Origin: Gemmatimonadota bacterium
GTDB taxonomy: Bacteria > Gemmatimonadota > Gemmatimonadetes > Gemmatimonadales > GWC2-71-9
Length of the DNA: 5,312 bases
Reading direction: 5' to 3'
Assembly: GCA_017889745.1 (NCBI GenBank)
Contig: JAGGAG010000167.1
Span: 1 to 5,312 of the forward strand
The position numbers were made by a program, and so were the translations under genes. Below, piece after piece: positions 1 to 5,312 of this stretch. Under the pieces are notes generated by a model. It had not been told where the DNA came from and did no database searches. It saw only the letters and a program-made list of their open reading frames with translations. Within the stretch, counting starts at the first letter, position 1. Every line of letters begins with the position of its first letter.

Positions 1-1375
1 CACCTATCCGCTCGTCCCGCCCGTGCGCCCTGTCGTCGTCAATGTCCTCAAAGATGCCGGATACCCCGTAGGTTGGAATCCCGCCACCGCGAAGGAAGAG
101 TCCATCGGTGGCACCCGTGGCCATCACCGGCACGACGGGCGTGCCGGGCCACATGGCCGCGGTAGTGACCTCAATGGGCCGCATGATTTCGGGGCCAAGA
201 GGCGATGGCGGGCTGGAGCGAGCGCTGTCGAGCGGGACTAGTGTGATCTGGGAATCCGCGACCACCCTCCGGAGCGTATGCTCGACGGCGACGGCGGACT
301 GTCCCGGCAGGATACGGCAGTTGATCAACGCGCGCGCGCGCTGCGGCAGCGCGTTATCCGCATGCCCGGCGTCCAGGCGGGTGGCCACACATGTGGTCCG
401 CATCTGGGCGTTGTAGTAGGGCGTCCGCGACAGGCGTGCTGCGGCGTCGGGCGGAGGGGGCACGGAGGCTATGGCCCTCATGTCAGCGCTGGCCTGTCCG
501 GTGTCGATGGCGCTCATGCGCAGGAAATAGGTGCGTGTTACTTCATTGAGTTCCACCGGGAATTCGAAGCGTGCCAGCCGCTCGAGCGCCGCGGCAAGCC
601 GATAGATCGGGTTGTCCCTGCGCGGCAGTGAGCTGTGCCCGCCGCTGTCAGTAGCCTCGAGTCGAAAGTTCAGGTACAGCTTTTCACCCGCCTGGACCGC
701 GTTCAACACCCGCTTGCCGTGCTGAAGGTGACCGCCGCCGCCTTCGTTGAGTGCAAAGGCTGCATCAATGAGTTCCCGGTGGTTGGCCAGGAGCCACGTC
801 ACGCCGTTGGGCGGGTCGCCCTCCTCCCCATCGGTCAGGGCGACGATGATGTCGCGATCCGGCATGAAGCCCTCTTGCTTGAAGCGGACAAGAGTCGCTA
901 TCCAGATCGCGGCCATGGCCTTGTCGTCGGTGGTACCCCGGCCATAGAAATAGCCATCGCGCTCCGTCAGTACGAACGGGTCAACCGACCAGTCGTCCCG
1001 TTGTGCCTCCACCACGTCGAGATGTGCCAGAAGCAGGAGTGGCTCCCGCTTCCCCGTGCCTCGGAGGCGGGCCACCAGGTTGCCCCGCCTCGGGGCAGCG
1101 CCAAGGACAGCGACGTCGGAGTCCGGCACGCCAGCGGCCCTCAACCGGGCCGCCATGGCCTCGGCAGCGAGCGTGGTGTTGCCGGTCGAAGCCGTGGTGT
1201 TGATCTCTACCAGTTCCCGGTAGACCTGGAGCAGTGACTGTTGGGCGGGAGACAGCGATGACGCCTGCGCTGCGGCCGGCCCGACACAGGCCAGCGACAG
1301 AGCCAAGCACGCCAGGATGGCCCGCCACCACGCCGGGCGCCGTGGCAGCGGTGCGCGGTCCCGATCCTCGTGCAT
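1..1375 (-). CDS. Exported M20 family zinc metallopeptidase (3' end cut by window edge)
   Basis: The 458 residues visible read without a stop from an ATG at 1375 to the left edge. Residues 1-37 form a Sec-type signal peptide: an Arg-rich start, a hydrophobic core (about 19-32) and an A-x-A site near AAAQA, so the enzyme should act in the periplasm or outside. The M20 di-zinc site is complete: His118 and Asp120 (AHLDVV), Asp150 (GRGTTDDK), the catalytic/metal pair Glu184-Glu185 (TDGEEGD), Glu211 (ALNEGGG) and C-terminal His451 (DRAHGRDER). GGHSSLP at 245-251 belongs to the inserted dimerisation domain. Known family members hydrolyse peptides or N-acyl amino acids; the substrate here cannot be read from sequence. 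The start is supported by the purine-rich AGGGAAGGGGG six bases upstream (1382-1392). Family length is usually about 470-500, so probably only a few dozen residues are missing. I am sure of the family, not of the substrate. Confidence 0.95.
   Translation of the reverse strand, partial: MHEDRDRAPLPRRPAWWRAILACLALSLACVGPAAAQASSLSPAQQSLLQVYRELVEINTTASTGNTTLAAEAMAARLRAAGVPDSDVAVLGAAPRRGNLVARLRGTGKREPLLLLAHLDVVEAQRDDWSVDPFVLTERDGYFYGRGTTDDKAMAAIWIATLVRFKQEGFMPDRDIIVALTDGEEGDPPNGVTWLLANHRELIDAAFALNEGGGGHLQHGKRVLNAVQAGEKLYLNFRLEATDSGGHSSLPRRDNPIYRLAAALERLARFEFPVELNEVTRTYFLRMSAIDTGQASADMRAIASVPPPPDAAARLSRTPYYNAQMRTTCVATRLDAGHADNALPQRARALINCRILPGQSAVAVEHTLRRVVADSQITLVPLDSARSSPPSPLGPEIMRPIEVTTAAMWPGTPVVPVMATGATDGLFLRGGGIPTYGVSGIFEDIDDDRAHGRDERIG
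337..353. repeat. Perfect 7-bp inverted repeat joined to a CG dinucleotide run, inside the M20 gene
   Basis: The bases cgcgctg (337-343) and cagcgcg (347-353) are exact reverse complements around a 3-base loop. The left arm overlaps a 13-base alternating C/G run at 329-341. It lies inside the coding sequence and encodes the residues ALPQRARA, so it is most likely a by-product of GC-rich Ala/Arg codons rather than a functional site. Confidence 0.5.
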
Positions 1376-1482
1376 GAGCGGCCCCCTTCCCTGGAATTCA
1401 TCTCTTGATCTTCCGCCCGACGCGCCGTGCCCGAACTGGCACCGGTAGCGAAGGCGAGAGGGAACCAGAACGGCCCCTTGCC
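1376..1482 (-). other. Intergenic gap upstream of the M20 peptidase gene
   Basis: This 107-base stretch separates the three-helix membrane protein gene from the peptidase gene. Apart from the probable ribosome binding site at 1382-1392, I see no convincing sigma-70 -35/-10 pair. A 5-bp inverted repeat (gtgcc at 1427-1431 with ggcac at 1438-1442) has no T-run after it on the minus strand. The gap is long enough to hold a promoter, so the peptidase may be transcribed separately, but the sequence does not prove it. Confidence 0.4.
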
Positions 1483-1761
1483 TCAGCCTGCCCGGCTACG
1501 GTTCATCCGCCAGCGCGCGAACGCAATCACGGCCGCGACCGAGAGGGCAATGAGGAGCGGGTAGATCAGCAGGAGGTCGACCCTGATATTGCACTCGCCG
1601 GTACAGAGCCACCGCAGGCGCATCGCGGTCTCGTAGGCGCTGTACCCAATCCAGGTCACGGCCGCGAGCGCGTTGGAGGGTCGACGGGACACCAGATAGC
1701 CTGCAAGGAAGAGCGCTCCAGGCACGGCAGCCAGAACCGGATACGCGATGAAAAGGCTCAC
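1483..1761 (-). CDS. Small three-helix inner-membrane protein with CxxxC motif, function unknown
   Basis: This 92-residue protein starts at GTG 1761. Hydrophobic segments at about 2-24, 29-46 and 61-82 suggest three membrane helices, ending in a basic tail (RWRMNRSR) likely to be cytoplasmic. Between helices 2 and 3 is a polar loop with Cys53 and Cys57 in CTGEC followed directly by NIRVDLL. The spacing and the N-I-R-V-D stretch look like a conserved family signature, and I recall similar small hypothetical proteins, but I cannot name a function. The two Cys could form a disulfide or bind a metal; that is inference. The gene begins 15 bases after the cupin gene ends and is probably co-transcribed with it. 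Its ribosome binding site is weak (AGAG), which fits translational coupling. Helix pattern and operon context make it a real gene despite its size. Confidence 0.8.
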   Translation of the reverse strand: MSLFIAYPVLAAVPGALFLAGYLVSRRPSNALAAVTWIGYSAYETAMRLRWLCTGECNIRVDLLLIYPLLIALSVAAVIAFARWRMNRSRAG

Positions 1762-1776
1762 TCGGCAAACTCTGGG

Positions 1777-2355
1777 TCAGGCATCCTCGCTGGCAGTTGC
1801 CGGCGCACCGGTGCACCGTGCCGGACACCCGGGCCATTCGGTTCCGCGATAGCGGCCCAGGAGCGTGCCGAGCACAACCGCCACGCGGAACAGGATCTCC
1901 TGAACCGAGGGAGGCATGACCCGGACGCTCTGCGTCCGGCGATGGCGAACGGCAACGTGTGCCAGGTAGAACAACGGCGGCTGGTTTGCAGGGCCCGCGT
2001 TCATTACCTCGAATATGGCCTGGAGGTAGCGATCCAGATCGACAACCGGCAGCGCCCGGCCCTCGAAGGACAGCGGCTGATCTCCCGCATTCCACCATCG
2101 ATGCGGTACCCCGCGCGGGAGCCGTACGGACTGGCCGGGCCCCGCGTCAATTCGCTGGCCACCAACCTCCGCGGACAGGATGCCGGCCGTGACCAGCCCC
2201 TCCTCGTCCTCGAAGTGATGCACGTGCCGCAGGGGACCCTCTCGATGCGGGGGCAGCGTGCCTCGGATTTCGAGGACCGGCTCGCCATCCTGTTTCTGTC
2301 GCTGAAGCTCGAGGACCTCGCCGGTGTGCCTGTTCTCCAATCGCAAGTACGCCAT
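1777..2355 (-). CDS. Cupin-domain protein with hydrophobic Cys-containing C-terminal tail
   Basis: This 192-residue protein starts at ATG 2355. Residues about 28-100 form a single small cupin barrel. The first motif carries His44, His46 and Glu51 or Glu52 (RHVHHFEDEEG), and the second carries His85 in LPRGVPHRWWN. These are the usual metal-binding positions of the fold, so a bound divalent metal is likely. Cupins range from dioxygenases and isomerases to binding proteins, and the reaction here cannot be told. The C-terminal half is unlike a simple cupin: a helical stretch around 106-135, then a hydrophobic/amphipathic segment at about 151-167 (ILFRVAVVLGTLLGRY) and a WPGCPARC element with Cys177 and Cys181. 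That tail may hold the protein at the membrane. The gene lies 17 bases after the coiled-coil gene and 15 before the three-helix gene, which implies one operon. The Shine-Dalgarno is poor (GAGGT overlapping the upstream stop, rather far from the ATG). Confidence 0.88.
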   Translation of the reverse strand: MAYLRLENRHTGEVLELQRQKQDGEPVLEIRGTLPPHREGPLRHVHHFEDEEGLVTAGILSAEVGGQRIDAGPGQSVRLPRGVPHRWWNAGDQPLSFEGRALPVVDLDRYLQAIFEVMNAGPANQPPLFYLAHVAVRHRRTQSVRVMPPSVQEILFRVAVVLGTLLGRYRGTEWPGCPARCTGAPATASEDA

Positions 2356-2372
2356 GAGTGGTAGCCCCGACC

Positions 2373-2693
2373 TCAGCGCTCCGGGTCGACCCGGCGCGGC
2401 TCCGGTCTCTGCGCCAGCAGTCGTTCGGCGAAGTCCAGGCGCTCCTGCGCCTCACTCAGTTCCTGCCGCATGGCGTCCACATCGATCTCGACCGCCTCGA
2501 GCCCAGCCTGGAGCTTGCCCCCACCGTGGCCCTGCCGGAGGCGCTGGGCCCACAACCCGAAGGCCACGGCGAGTACCGCGTGAAGGGTGGCGTGGGTCGG
2601 CTCGGCCGGACGCGCCGCGAACCAGACTGCGGCAACGTTGACGACGCTCAGCACGACGGCGATCGGGTACCAGATTGCAGGCTTGAAGGTCAT
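2373..2693 (-). CDS. Two-helix membrane protein with C-terminal coiled coil, function unknown
   Basis: The preferred product is 106 residues from ATG 2693. Hydrophobic segments at about 7-27 and 34-50 are joined by a short ARPAEPTH turn, giving a helical hairpin in the inner membrane. Residues about 61-94 are charged with heptad-like Leu/Val/Ala spacing and end in EAQERLDFAERLLAQ, a typical short coiled coil; the last 12 residues are Pro/Arg-rich. A GTG at 2759 would add 22 residues (MPSQRSS...), but that extension is polar, Arg/Ala-rich and unlike a membrane-protein start, so I chose the ATG. Neither start has a strong ribosome binding site. The coiled coil suggests self-assembly or a partner, possibly another product of the same operon; this is inference. 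I do not recognise a named family. Confidence 0.78.
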   Translation of the reverse strand: MTFKPAIWYPIAVVLSVVNVAAVWFAARPAEPTHATLHAVLAVAFGLWAQRLRQGHGGGKLQAGLEAVEIDVDAMRQELSEAQERLDFAERLLAQRPEPRRVDPER

Positions 2694-2903
2694 GGCATAA
2701 GCTGCGGCTCGCGGCTCGGCACGGCAAGGTGGGGCGATACTGCTGCGCTGGCTGGGCACACCCCCCGGCGCCTCAGCCGGAGCGCGCCGTCAGGGCTTGA
2801 GCAGGAACACGGGGGCAAGTCCTGCGATGACGGCGGCGCGCTCCAGCGCGAGGACCTGGAGCGCGTGTGATCGACGGACCAGACCGGGGGCGACCCGTGG
2901 TGT
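2694..2903 (-). other. 210-base intergenic gap with no convincing gene
   Basis: This gap separates the VOC gene from the coiled-coil gene and holds the hairpin at 2767-2788. Reading past the VOC stop in the same frame gives 37 further codons to a TGA at 2790-2792, ending in a hydrophobic stretch (VIAGLAPVFLLKP) but with no ATG, GTG or TTG start. I see no clear -35/-10 promoter, although the gap is the natural place for the promoter of the downstream trio. Confidence 0.4.
2767..2788 (-). terminator. GC-rich hairpin between the VOC gene and the coiled-coil gene; weak terminator candidate
   Basis: Bases 2767-2774 (ggcgcctc) pair with 2780-2788 to give an 8-bp stem with one unpaired C at 2783 and a 5-base loop (2775-2779). 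It sits downstream of the VOC stop codon and upstream of the next gene, where a terminator would be expected. On the minus strand it is followed by GGGGGG rather than a T-run, so it is not a classical intrinsic terminator. It could protect a 3' end or be chance in GC-rich DNA. Confidence 0.25.
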
Positions 2904-3293
2904 TCACCGAGCCGTACTGTCGGTCTGCATGATGCCGCAGATGTTCCCGTCCGGATCCTTCACGTAGGCGAGCCAGCCGACCCCCGGCACGGCCACCTTG
3001 GGAAGGGCAATCGTACCACCTGCCGCCGGCAGTGCCGCGAGCGTCAGGTCGACATCGGGAACATCTACCGTGCAGACGAACGCATTCACCGCCTGCCCTT
3101 CCGTGGGCGCCGGGCCGCGCCGTCGCGCGAGGCCGCCGTTGATCCCCGGCTCCGTCGCCAGTCCCGTCGTGATGAGCCAGTAATCCATCGGCCCGGCCCA
3201 GGCCTGGAACTGCCAGCCGAACAGCGTGCGATAGAACGCCTGTAACCGCTCGGGATCACTGGCGTGGATCTCAAAATGAATGGGTCGTGGCAT
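2904..3293 (-). CDS. VOC family protein (glyoxalase / bleomycin-resistance fold)
   Basis: This 129-residue protein starts at ATG 3293. Its length and layout match a single VOC unit made of two beta-alpha-beta-beta-beta modules. The N-terminal module begins IHFEIHASDPERLQAFY (5-21) followed by LFGWQF, the classic VOC opening. GINGGL at 50-55 and the C-terminal block VGWLAYVKDPDGNICGIMQ are typical of cytosolic VOC proteins often annotated as glyoxalase/bleomycin-resistance or dioxygenase-like. Glyoxalase-type enzymes use paired His/Glu metal ligands. Here a Glu or His is present near the start (His6, Glu8), but the C-terminal strand reads GNICGIMQ without the usual Glu, so true glyoxalase I activity is doubtful. 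The gene has a near-consensus ribosome binding site and lies 54 bases downstream of the serine hydrolase gene, probably in the same transcript. The substrate is unknown. Confidence 0.92.
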   Translation of the reverse strand: MPRPIHFEIHASDPERLQAFYRTLFGWQFQAWAGPMDYWLITTGLATEPGINGGLARRRGPAPTEGQAVNAFVCTVDVPDVDLTLAALPAAGGTIALPKVAVPGVGWLAYVKDPDGNICGIMQTDSTAR

Positions 3294-3295
3294 GA

Positions 3296-3304
3296 CTCCT
3301 CCTT
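3296..3304 (-). promoter_or_regulatory. Strong ribosome binding site of the VOC gene
   Basis: On the minus strand this reads AAGGAGGAG, with the GGAGG core four bases before ATG 3293. It is the best Shine-Dalgarno match in the window and fixes the VOC start. Confidence 0.85.
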
Positions 3305-3347
3305 CTCTTGCGCGTGGGACCCCGCGCGCCGTCGGTACTCGCGTGAA

Positions 3348-4547
3348 TCACACGGCCGGTACTGCCGGTGGAATGATCGCATACACCGCGTTTCTCAGCG
3401 CGAGGTCCCGCGGGTCTCCCGTGAGCGCGGCCCCCATCTGGCTGGTGACGTACCCGTAGCCCACGGCGGCCTTCGGATCGGCGAAGCCAAGGGAACCGCC
3501 GGCCCCGGGTGATCCGAACGAGCCCTCGTTTCCAAAGGGCCATACCGGGCTGGGTTTCATGAAGCCCAGCGCGAACCGCACTCCGTCGCCCTTCATGCAC
3601 TCGTCGTGGAAGCCGTGTGCCGAGGGGATCGCCGGCGCCGACAACGCCTGCAGCGTCTCCGGTCGCAGTTGCAGTTCCCGTCCGCCGGTCGCGAACACGC
3701 TGTAGGCATGCGCGATTGCGCGCGCCGTGCCGACGCCCCCACCGGACGGCACTTCGAAATTGCGGGCATAGACGCGCTGCTCGTCGCGGGGAAACTCGGA
3801 GCCCACGAGTGCCCGAGTGATGTTCGATCGGCGGCTGAACGCGGCCAGCGTCACCCGGATCGGAAACCCGAGCAGCATCGCGACCAGGCCTGGCCTGGCA
3901 AGCGTCGCCAGGCTGGAATTCGGGATCGACTCGGGCAGGCGGATGTAGAAGTCGAGGCCCAGGGGAGAGGCGATTTCGTCCTGAAAGAACTGTCCCAGGC
4001 TGCGATGACCCGGATCGACCCGGCGCAGCAGCTCGCCTTCGTAGTAGCCGAGGCTGATCGCGTGGTAGGCTTGTCGCGTGCCGGGCTCCCACACCGGTTT
4101 CTGGCGGGCCAGCACCACCGCCAGGCGATCGAGGTCGGCGATCAGGTTCCTGTCCGCCTGCTCATCGAAGGCGAACAAGCCCGCCTGGTGCGCCAGGAGC
4201 TGGCGAACGGTGATGGACCCTTTTCCCTGCTGGGCAAACTCCGGCCAGTAACCGCAGACGCGTTGCTCGTAATCGAGCCAGCCCCGGGAATGGGCAACCG
4301 CCAGGGTCATCGCAGTCAGGCCCTTGGTGGTCGAGTGGACCAGGACCATCGTGCCCTCTTCCCATGGCTCACCGGTCGCCTTGTCCCGGATACCGCCCCA
4401 CAGGTCGACGACCTTCTCACCCCGATGGTACACGCAACAAGCGCCGCCCAGTTCGTGTCGCCGGGAGAAATTCTCGGCGAACGCATTGCGCACGGCCTCA
4501 AACCCCGGGCTCACATGCCCCTCGATGCGGATGCGCTGAGCTTGCAT
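3348..4547 (-). CDS. Serine hydrolase of the class C beta-lactamase / family VIII esterase fold
   Basis: From ATG 4547 the product has 399 residues, the usual length for family VIII esterases and related penicillin-binding-like hydrolases. The nucleophile motif S-x-x-K is Ser72-Thr-Thr-Lys75 (HSTTKGL), and the second motif Tyr is Tyr161 (QAYHAISLGYYEG). ITVRQLLAHQAGL (112-124) is a fold hallmark. The third motif region reads FGSPGAGGSLGFADP (344-358), with Ser346 where I recall many relatives having His (FGHPG). Expected chemistry is acyl-enzyme hydrolysis of esters or amides; beta-lactam hydrolysis is not implied. No signal peptide is evident from this start, so it is probably cytoplasmic. 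An in-frame TTG at 4610 would add 21 residues and overlap the aquaporin stop, but the ATG gives the usual family N-terminus (QRIRIEGHVSPGFEAVR) and has AAAGAGGG upstream. It lies 59 bases after aqpZ and 54 before the VOC gene. Substrate unknown. Confidence 0.93.
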   Translation of the reverse strand: MQAQRIRIEGHVSPGFEAVRNAFAENFSRRHELGGACCVYHRGEKVVDLWGGIRDKATGEPWEEGTMVLVHSTTKGLTAMTLAVAHSRGWLDYEQRVCGYWPEFAQQGKGSITVRQLLAHQAGLFAFDEQADRNLIADLDRLAVVLARQKPVWEPGTRQAYHAISLGYYEGELLRRVDPGHRSLGQFFQDEIASPLGLDFYIRLPESIPNSSLATLARPGLVAMLLGFPIRVTLAAFSRRSNITRALVGSEFPRDEQRVYARNFEVPSGGGVGTARAIAHAYSVFATGGRELQLRPETLQALSAPAIPSAHGFHDECMKGDGVRFALGFMKPSPVWPFGNEGSFGSPGAGGSLGFADPKAAVGYGYVTSQMGAALTGDPRDLALRNAVYAIIPPAVPAV

Positions 4548-4606
4548 GGGCGGCGCCCTCTTTCCGGTCAAGCCCGGCGCGGCCTGGGCCACGGTGGGCA
4601 CCGTGA

Positions 4607-5296
4607 TCAATCCTCACTGCTCCCGATGAACCGGTAAATGGCCGCGCCGCTGAGCGCGCCGGCGATGGGGGCCACCCAGAACAGCCACAACTGCGCAACA
4701 GCCCAGCCACCTGCGAAGACAGCCACGCCCGTGCTGCGAGCGGGGTTTACGGAGGTATTCGTCACCGGAATGCTGATCAAGTGTATCAGCGTCAAGCCCA
4801 GGCCGATTGCGAGTGGCGCGAAGCCCTGCGGCGCGCGCTTGTCGGTGGCACCCAGAATGATGAGCAGGAACATCATGGTCATGACGATTTCAGTGACCAG
4901 GGCGGCCAGCAACGAATACCCGCCGGGCGAATGGGCGCCGTAGCCATTTGAAGCGAATCCCGCGGCAACGTCAAAACCGGCCTTGCCGCTGGCGATCAGG
5001 TACAGGACGCCGCCCGCGGCGACGGCGCCCAGGACCTGTGCCACGATGTAGCCCAGGAGCTGGTTTGCTGGAAAACGGCCACCAGCCCAGAGCCCGATGG
5101 AGACCGCCGGATTGAGGTGGCAGCCGGATATGTGCCCGATCGCGTAGGCCATGGTCAATACTGTCAGACCAAAGGCCAGCGCGACACCGAGGAAACCGAT
5201 GCCGACATCGGGAAATGCAGCGGCCAGCACCGCGCTGCCACAGCCACCAAGGACCAGCCAGAAAGTCCCCATGAACTCCGCACCATGCTTCTTCAT
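4607..5296 (-). CDS. aqpZ: AqpZ-type aquaporin (water channel)
   Basis: This 229-residue protein starts at ATG 5296 and matches Escherichia coli AqpZ (231 residues) almost end to end by recall, including EFMGTFWLVLGGCGSAVLAA, ALAFGLTVLTMAYAIGHISG and LIHLISIPVTNTSVNPARS. It should form a tetrameric inner-membrane channel with six helices and two half-helices carrying NPA boxes at 62-64 and 185-187. The aromatic/arginine filter of water-selective channels is present: Phe42, His173, Thr182 and Arg188. This points to water rather than glycerol transport (GlpF has Trp and Gly in place of Phe and His). Cys59 lies three residues before the first NPA, where E. coli has Gly. The start has a strong ribosome binding site. 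Any promoter lies beyond the right edge. The serine hydrolase and VOC genes follow at short spacing, so co-transcription is likely although no functional link is obvious. Confidence 0.97.
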   Translation of the reverse strand: MKKHGAEFMGTFWLVLGGCGSAVLAAAFPDVGIGFLGVALAFGLTVLTMAYAIGHISGCHLNPAVSIGLWAGGRFPANQLLGYIVAQVLGAVAAGGVLYLIASGKAGFDVAAGFASNGYGAHSPGGYSLLAALVTEIVMTMMFLLIILGATDKRAPQGFAPLAIGLGLTLIHLISIPVTNTSVNPARSTGVAVFAGGWAVAQLWLFWVAPIAGALSGAAIYRFIGSSED

Positions 5297-5300
5297 TTTT

Positions 5301-5309
5301 CCCTCCCTT
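5301..5309 (-). promoter_or_regulatory. Ribosome binding site of aqpZ
   Basis: The minus strand reads AAGGGAGGG here, followed by four A residues and then ATG 5296. The purine-rich match and A-rich spacer support this start over any internal Met. Confidence 0.8.
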
Positions 5310-5312
5310 GAT

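Noticed and set aside
635..1237. Plus-strand open frame of 200 codons
   Set aside because: It is antisense to the M20 peptidase gene, whose minus-strand frame contains all metal-ligand motifs. The plus-strand product has no recognisable domain and arises from GC-rich codon bias.
1427..1442. Small inverted repeat considered as a terminator of the three-gene cluster
   Set aside because: The stem is only 5 bp and no T-run follows on the minus strand, so chance is the better explanation.
1405..2364. Plus-strand open frame of 319 codons
   Set aside because: It is antisense to both the cupin and three-helix genes. The product is charged, low in hydrophobic order and matches nothing I recognise.
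2358..2870. Plus-strand open frame of 170 codons spanning the coiled-coil gene and the following gap
   Set aside because: No recognisable domain or ribosome binding site. The opposite strand has two clear membrane helices and a coiled coil.
3308..3333. GC-rich complementary stretches (gcgcg/cgcgc) between the hydrolase and VOC genes
   Set aside because: Short alternating GC runs pair easily by chance, no T-run follows, and the VOC ribosome binding site lies immediately downstream.
3271..4092. Minus-strand open frame of 273 codons overlapping the hydrolase out of frame
   Set aside because: The product is rich in Arg, Gly and Pro without domain signatures, and it overlaps both the hydrolase and the VOC start. 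It is a frame shadow.
3606..4637. Plus-strand open frame of 343 codons
   Set aside because: It is antisense to the serine hydrolase, which has clear catalytic motifs. The long opening follows from high GC at third codon positions.

Overview
The window is a GC-rich (roughly two-thirds G+C by eye), gene-dense bacterial chromosomal segment. All seven genes I can support lie on the minus strand, so transcription runs from right to left. Nothing indicates a phage, IS element, CRISPR array, rRNA or tRNA. The aquaporin closely resembles the enterobacterial AqpZ type, and the other genes fit a GC-rich proteobacterium, perhaps a gammaproteobacterium. That taxonomic guess is weak because it rests on protein resemblance from memory.

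Layout in transcription order: (1) 5296-4607, an AqpZ-type water channel with both NPA boxes and a strong ribosome binding site. (2) 4547-3348, a serine hydrolase of the class C beta-lactamase / family VIII esterase fold. (3) 3293-2904, a small VOC (glyoxalase/bleomycin-resistance fold) protein. These three are spaced like one transcription unit. (4) A 210-base gap at 2694-2903 with a GC-rich hairpin and no convincing gene. (5) 2693-2373, a two-helix membrane protein with a C-terminal coiled coil. (6) 2355-1777, a cupin-domain protein with a hydrophobic, Cys-containing C-terminal tail. (7) 1761-1483, a three-helix membrane protein with a CxxxC motif. Genes 5-7 are separated by 17 and 15 bases and look like a compact operon of uncharacterised, mostly membrane-linked proteins. 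(8) After a 107-base gap, 1375 to the left edge, an exported M20-family zinc metallopeptidase with all expected metal ligands. It is cut by the window edge, probably only a few dozen residues before its natural end.

How they work together: no pathway links the whole window. The right-hand cluster combines osmotic water flux with two generic enzymes. The left-hand trio (coiled-coil membrane protein, metal-type cupin, CxxxC membrane protein) is the most suggestive unit of unknown function. The M20 enzyme probably trims peptides or N-acylated amino acids in the periplasm. I see no strong evidence for a new multi-gene system. The best leads are the cupin/CxxxC membrane trio, the His-to-Ser change in the third motif of the hydrolase, and a Cys in the first NPA loop of the aquaporin. 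Several long open frames on the plus strand (635-1237, 1405-2364, 3606-4637) are antisense shadows caused by high GC.
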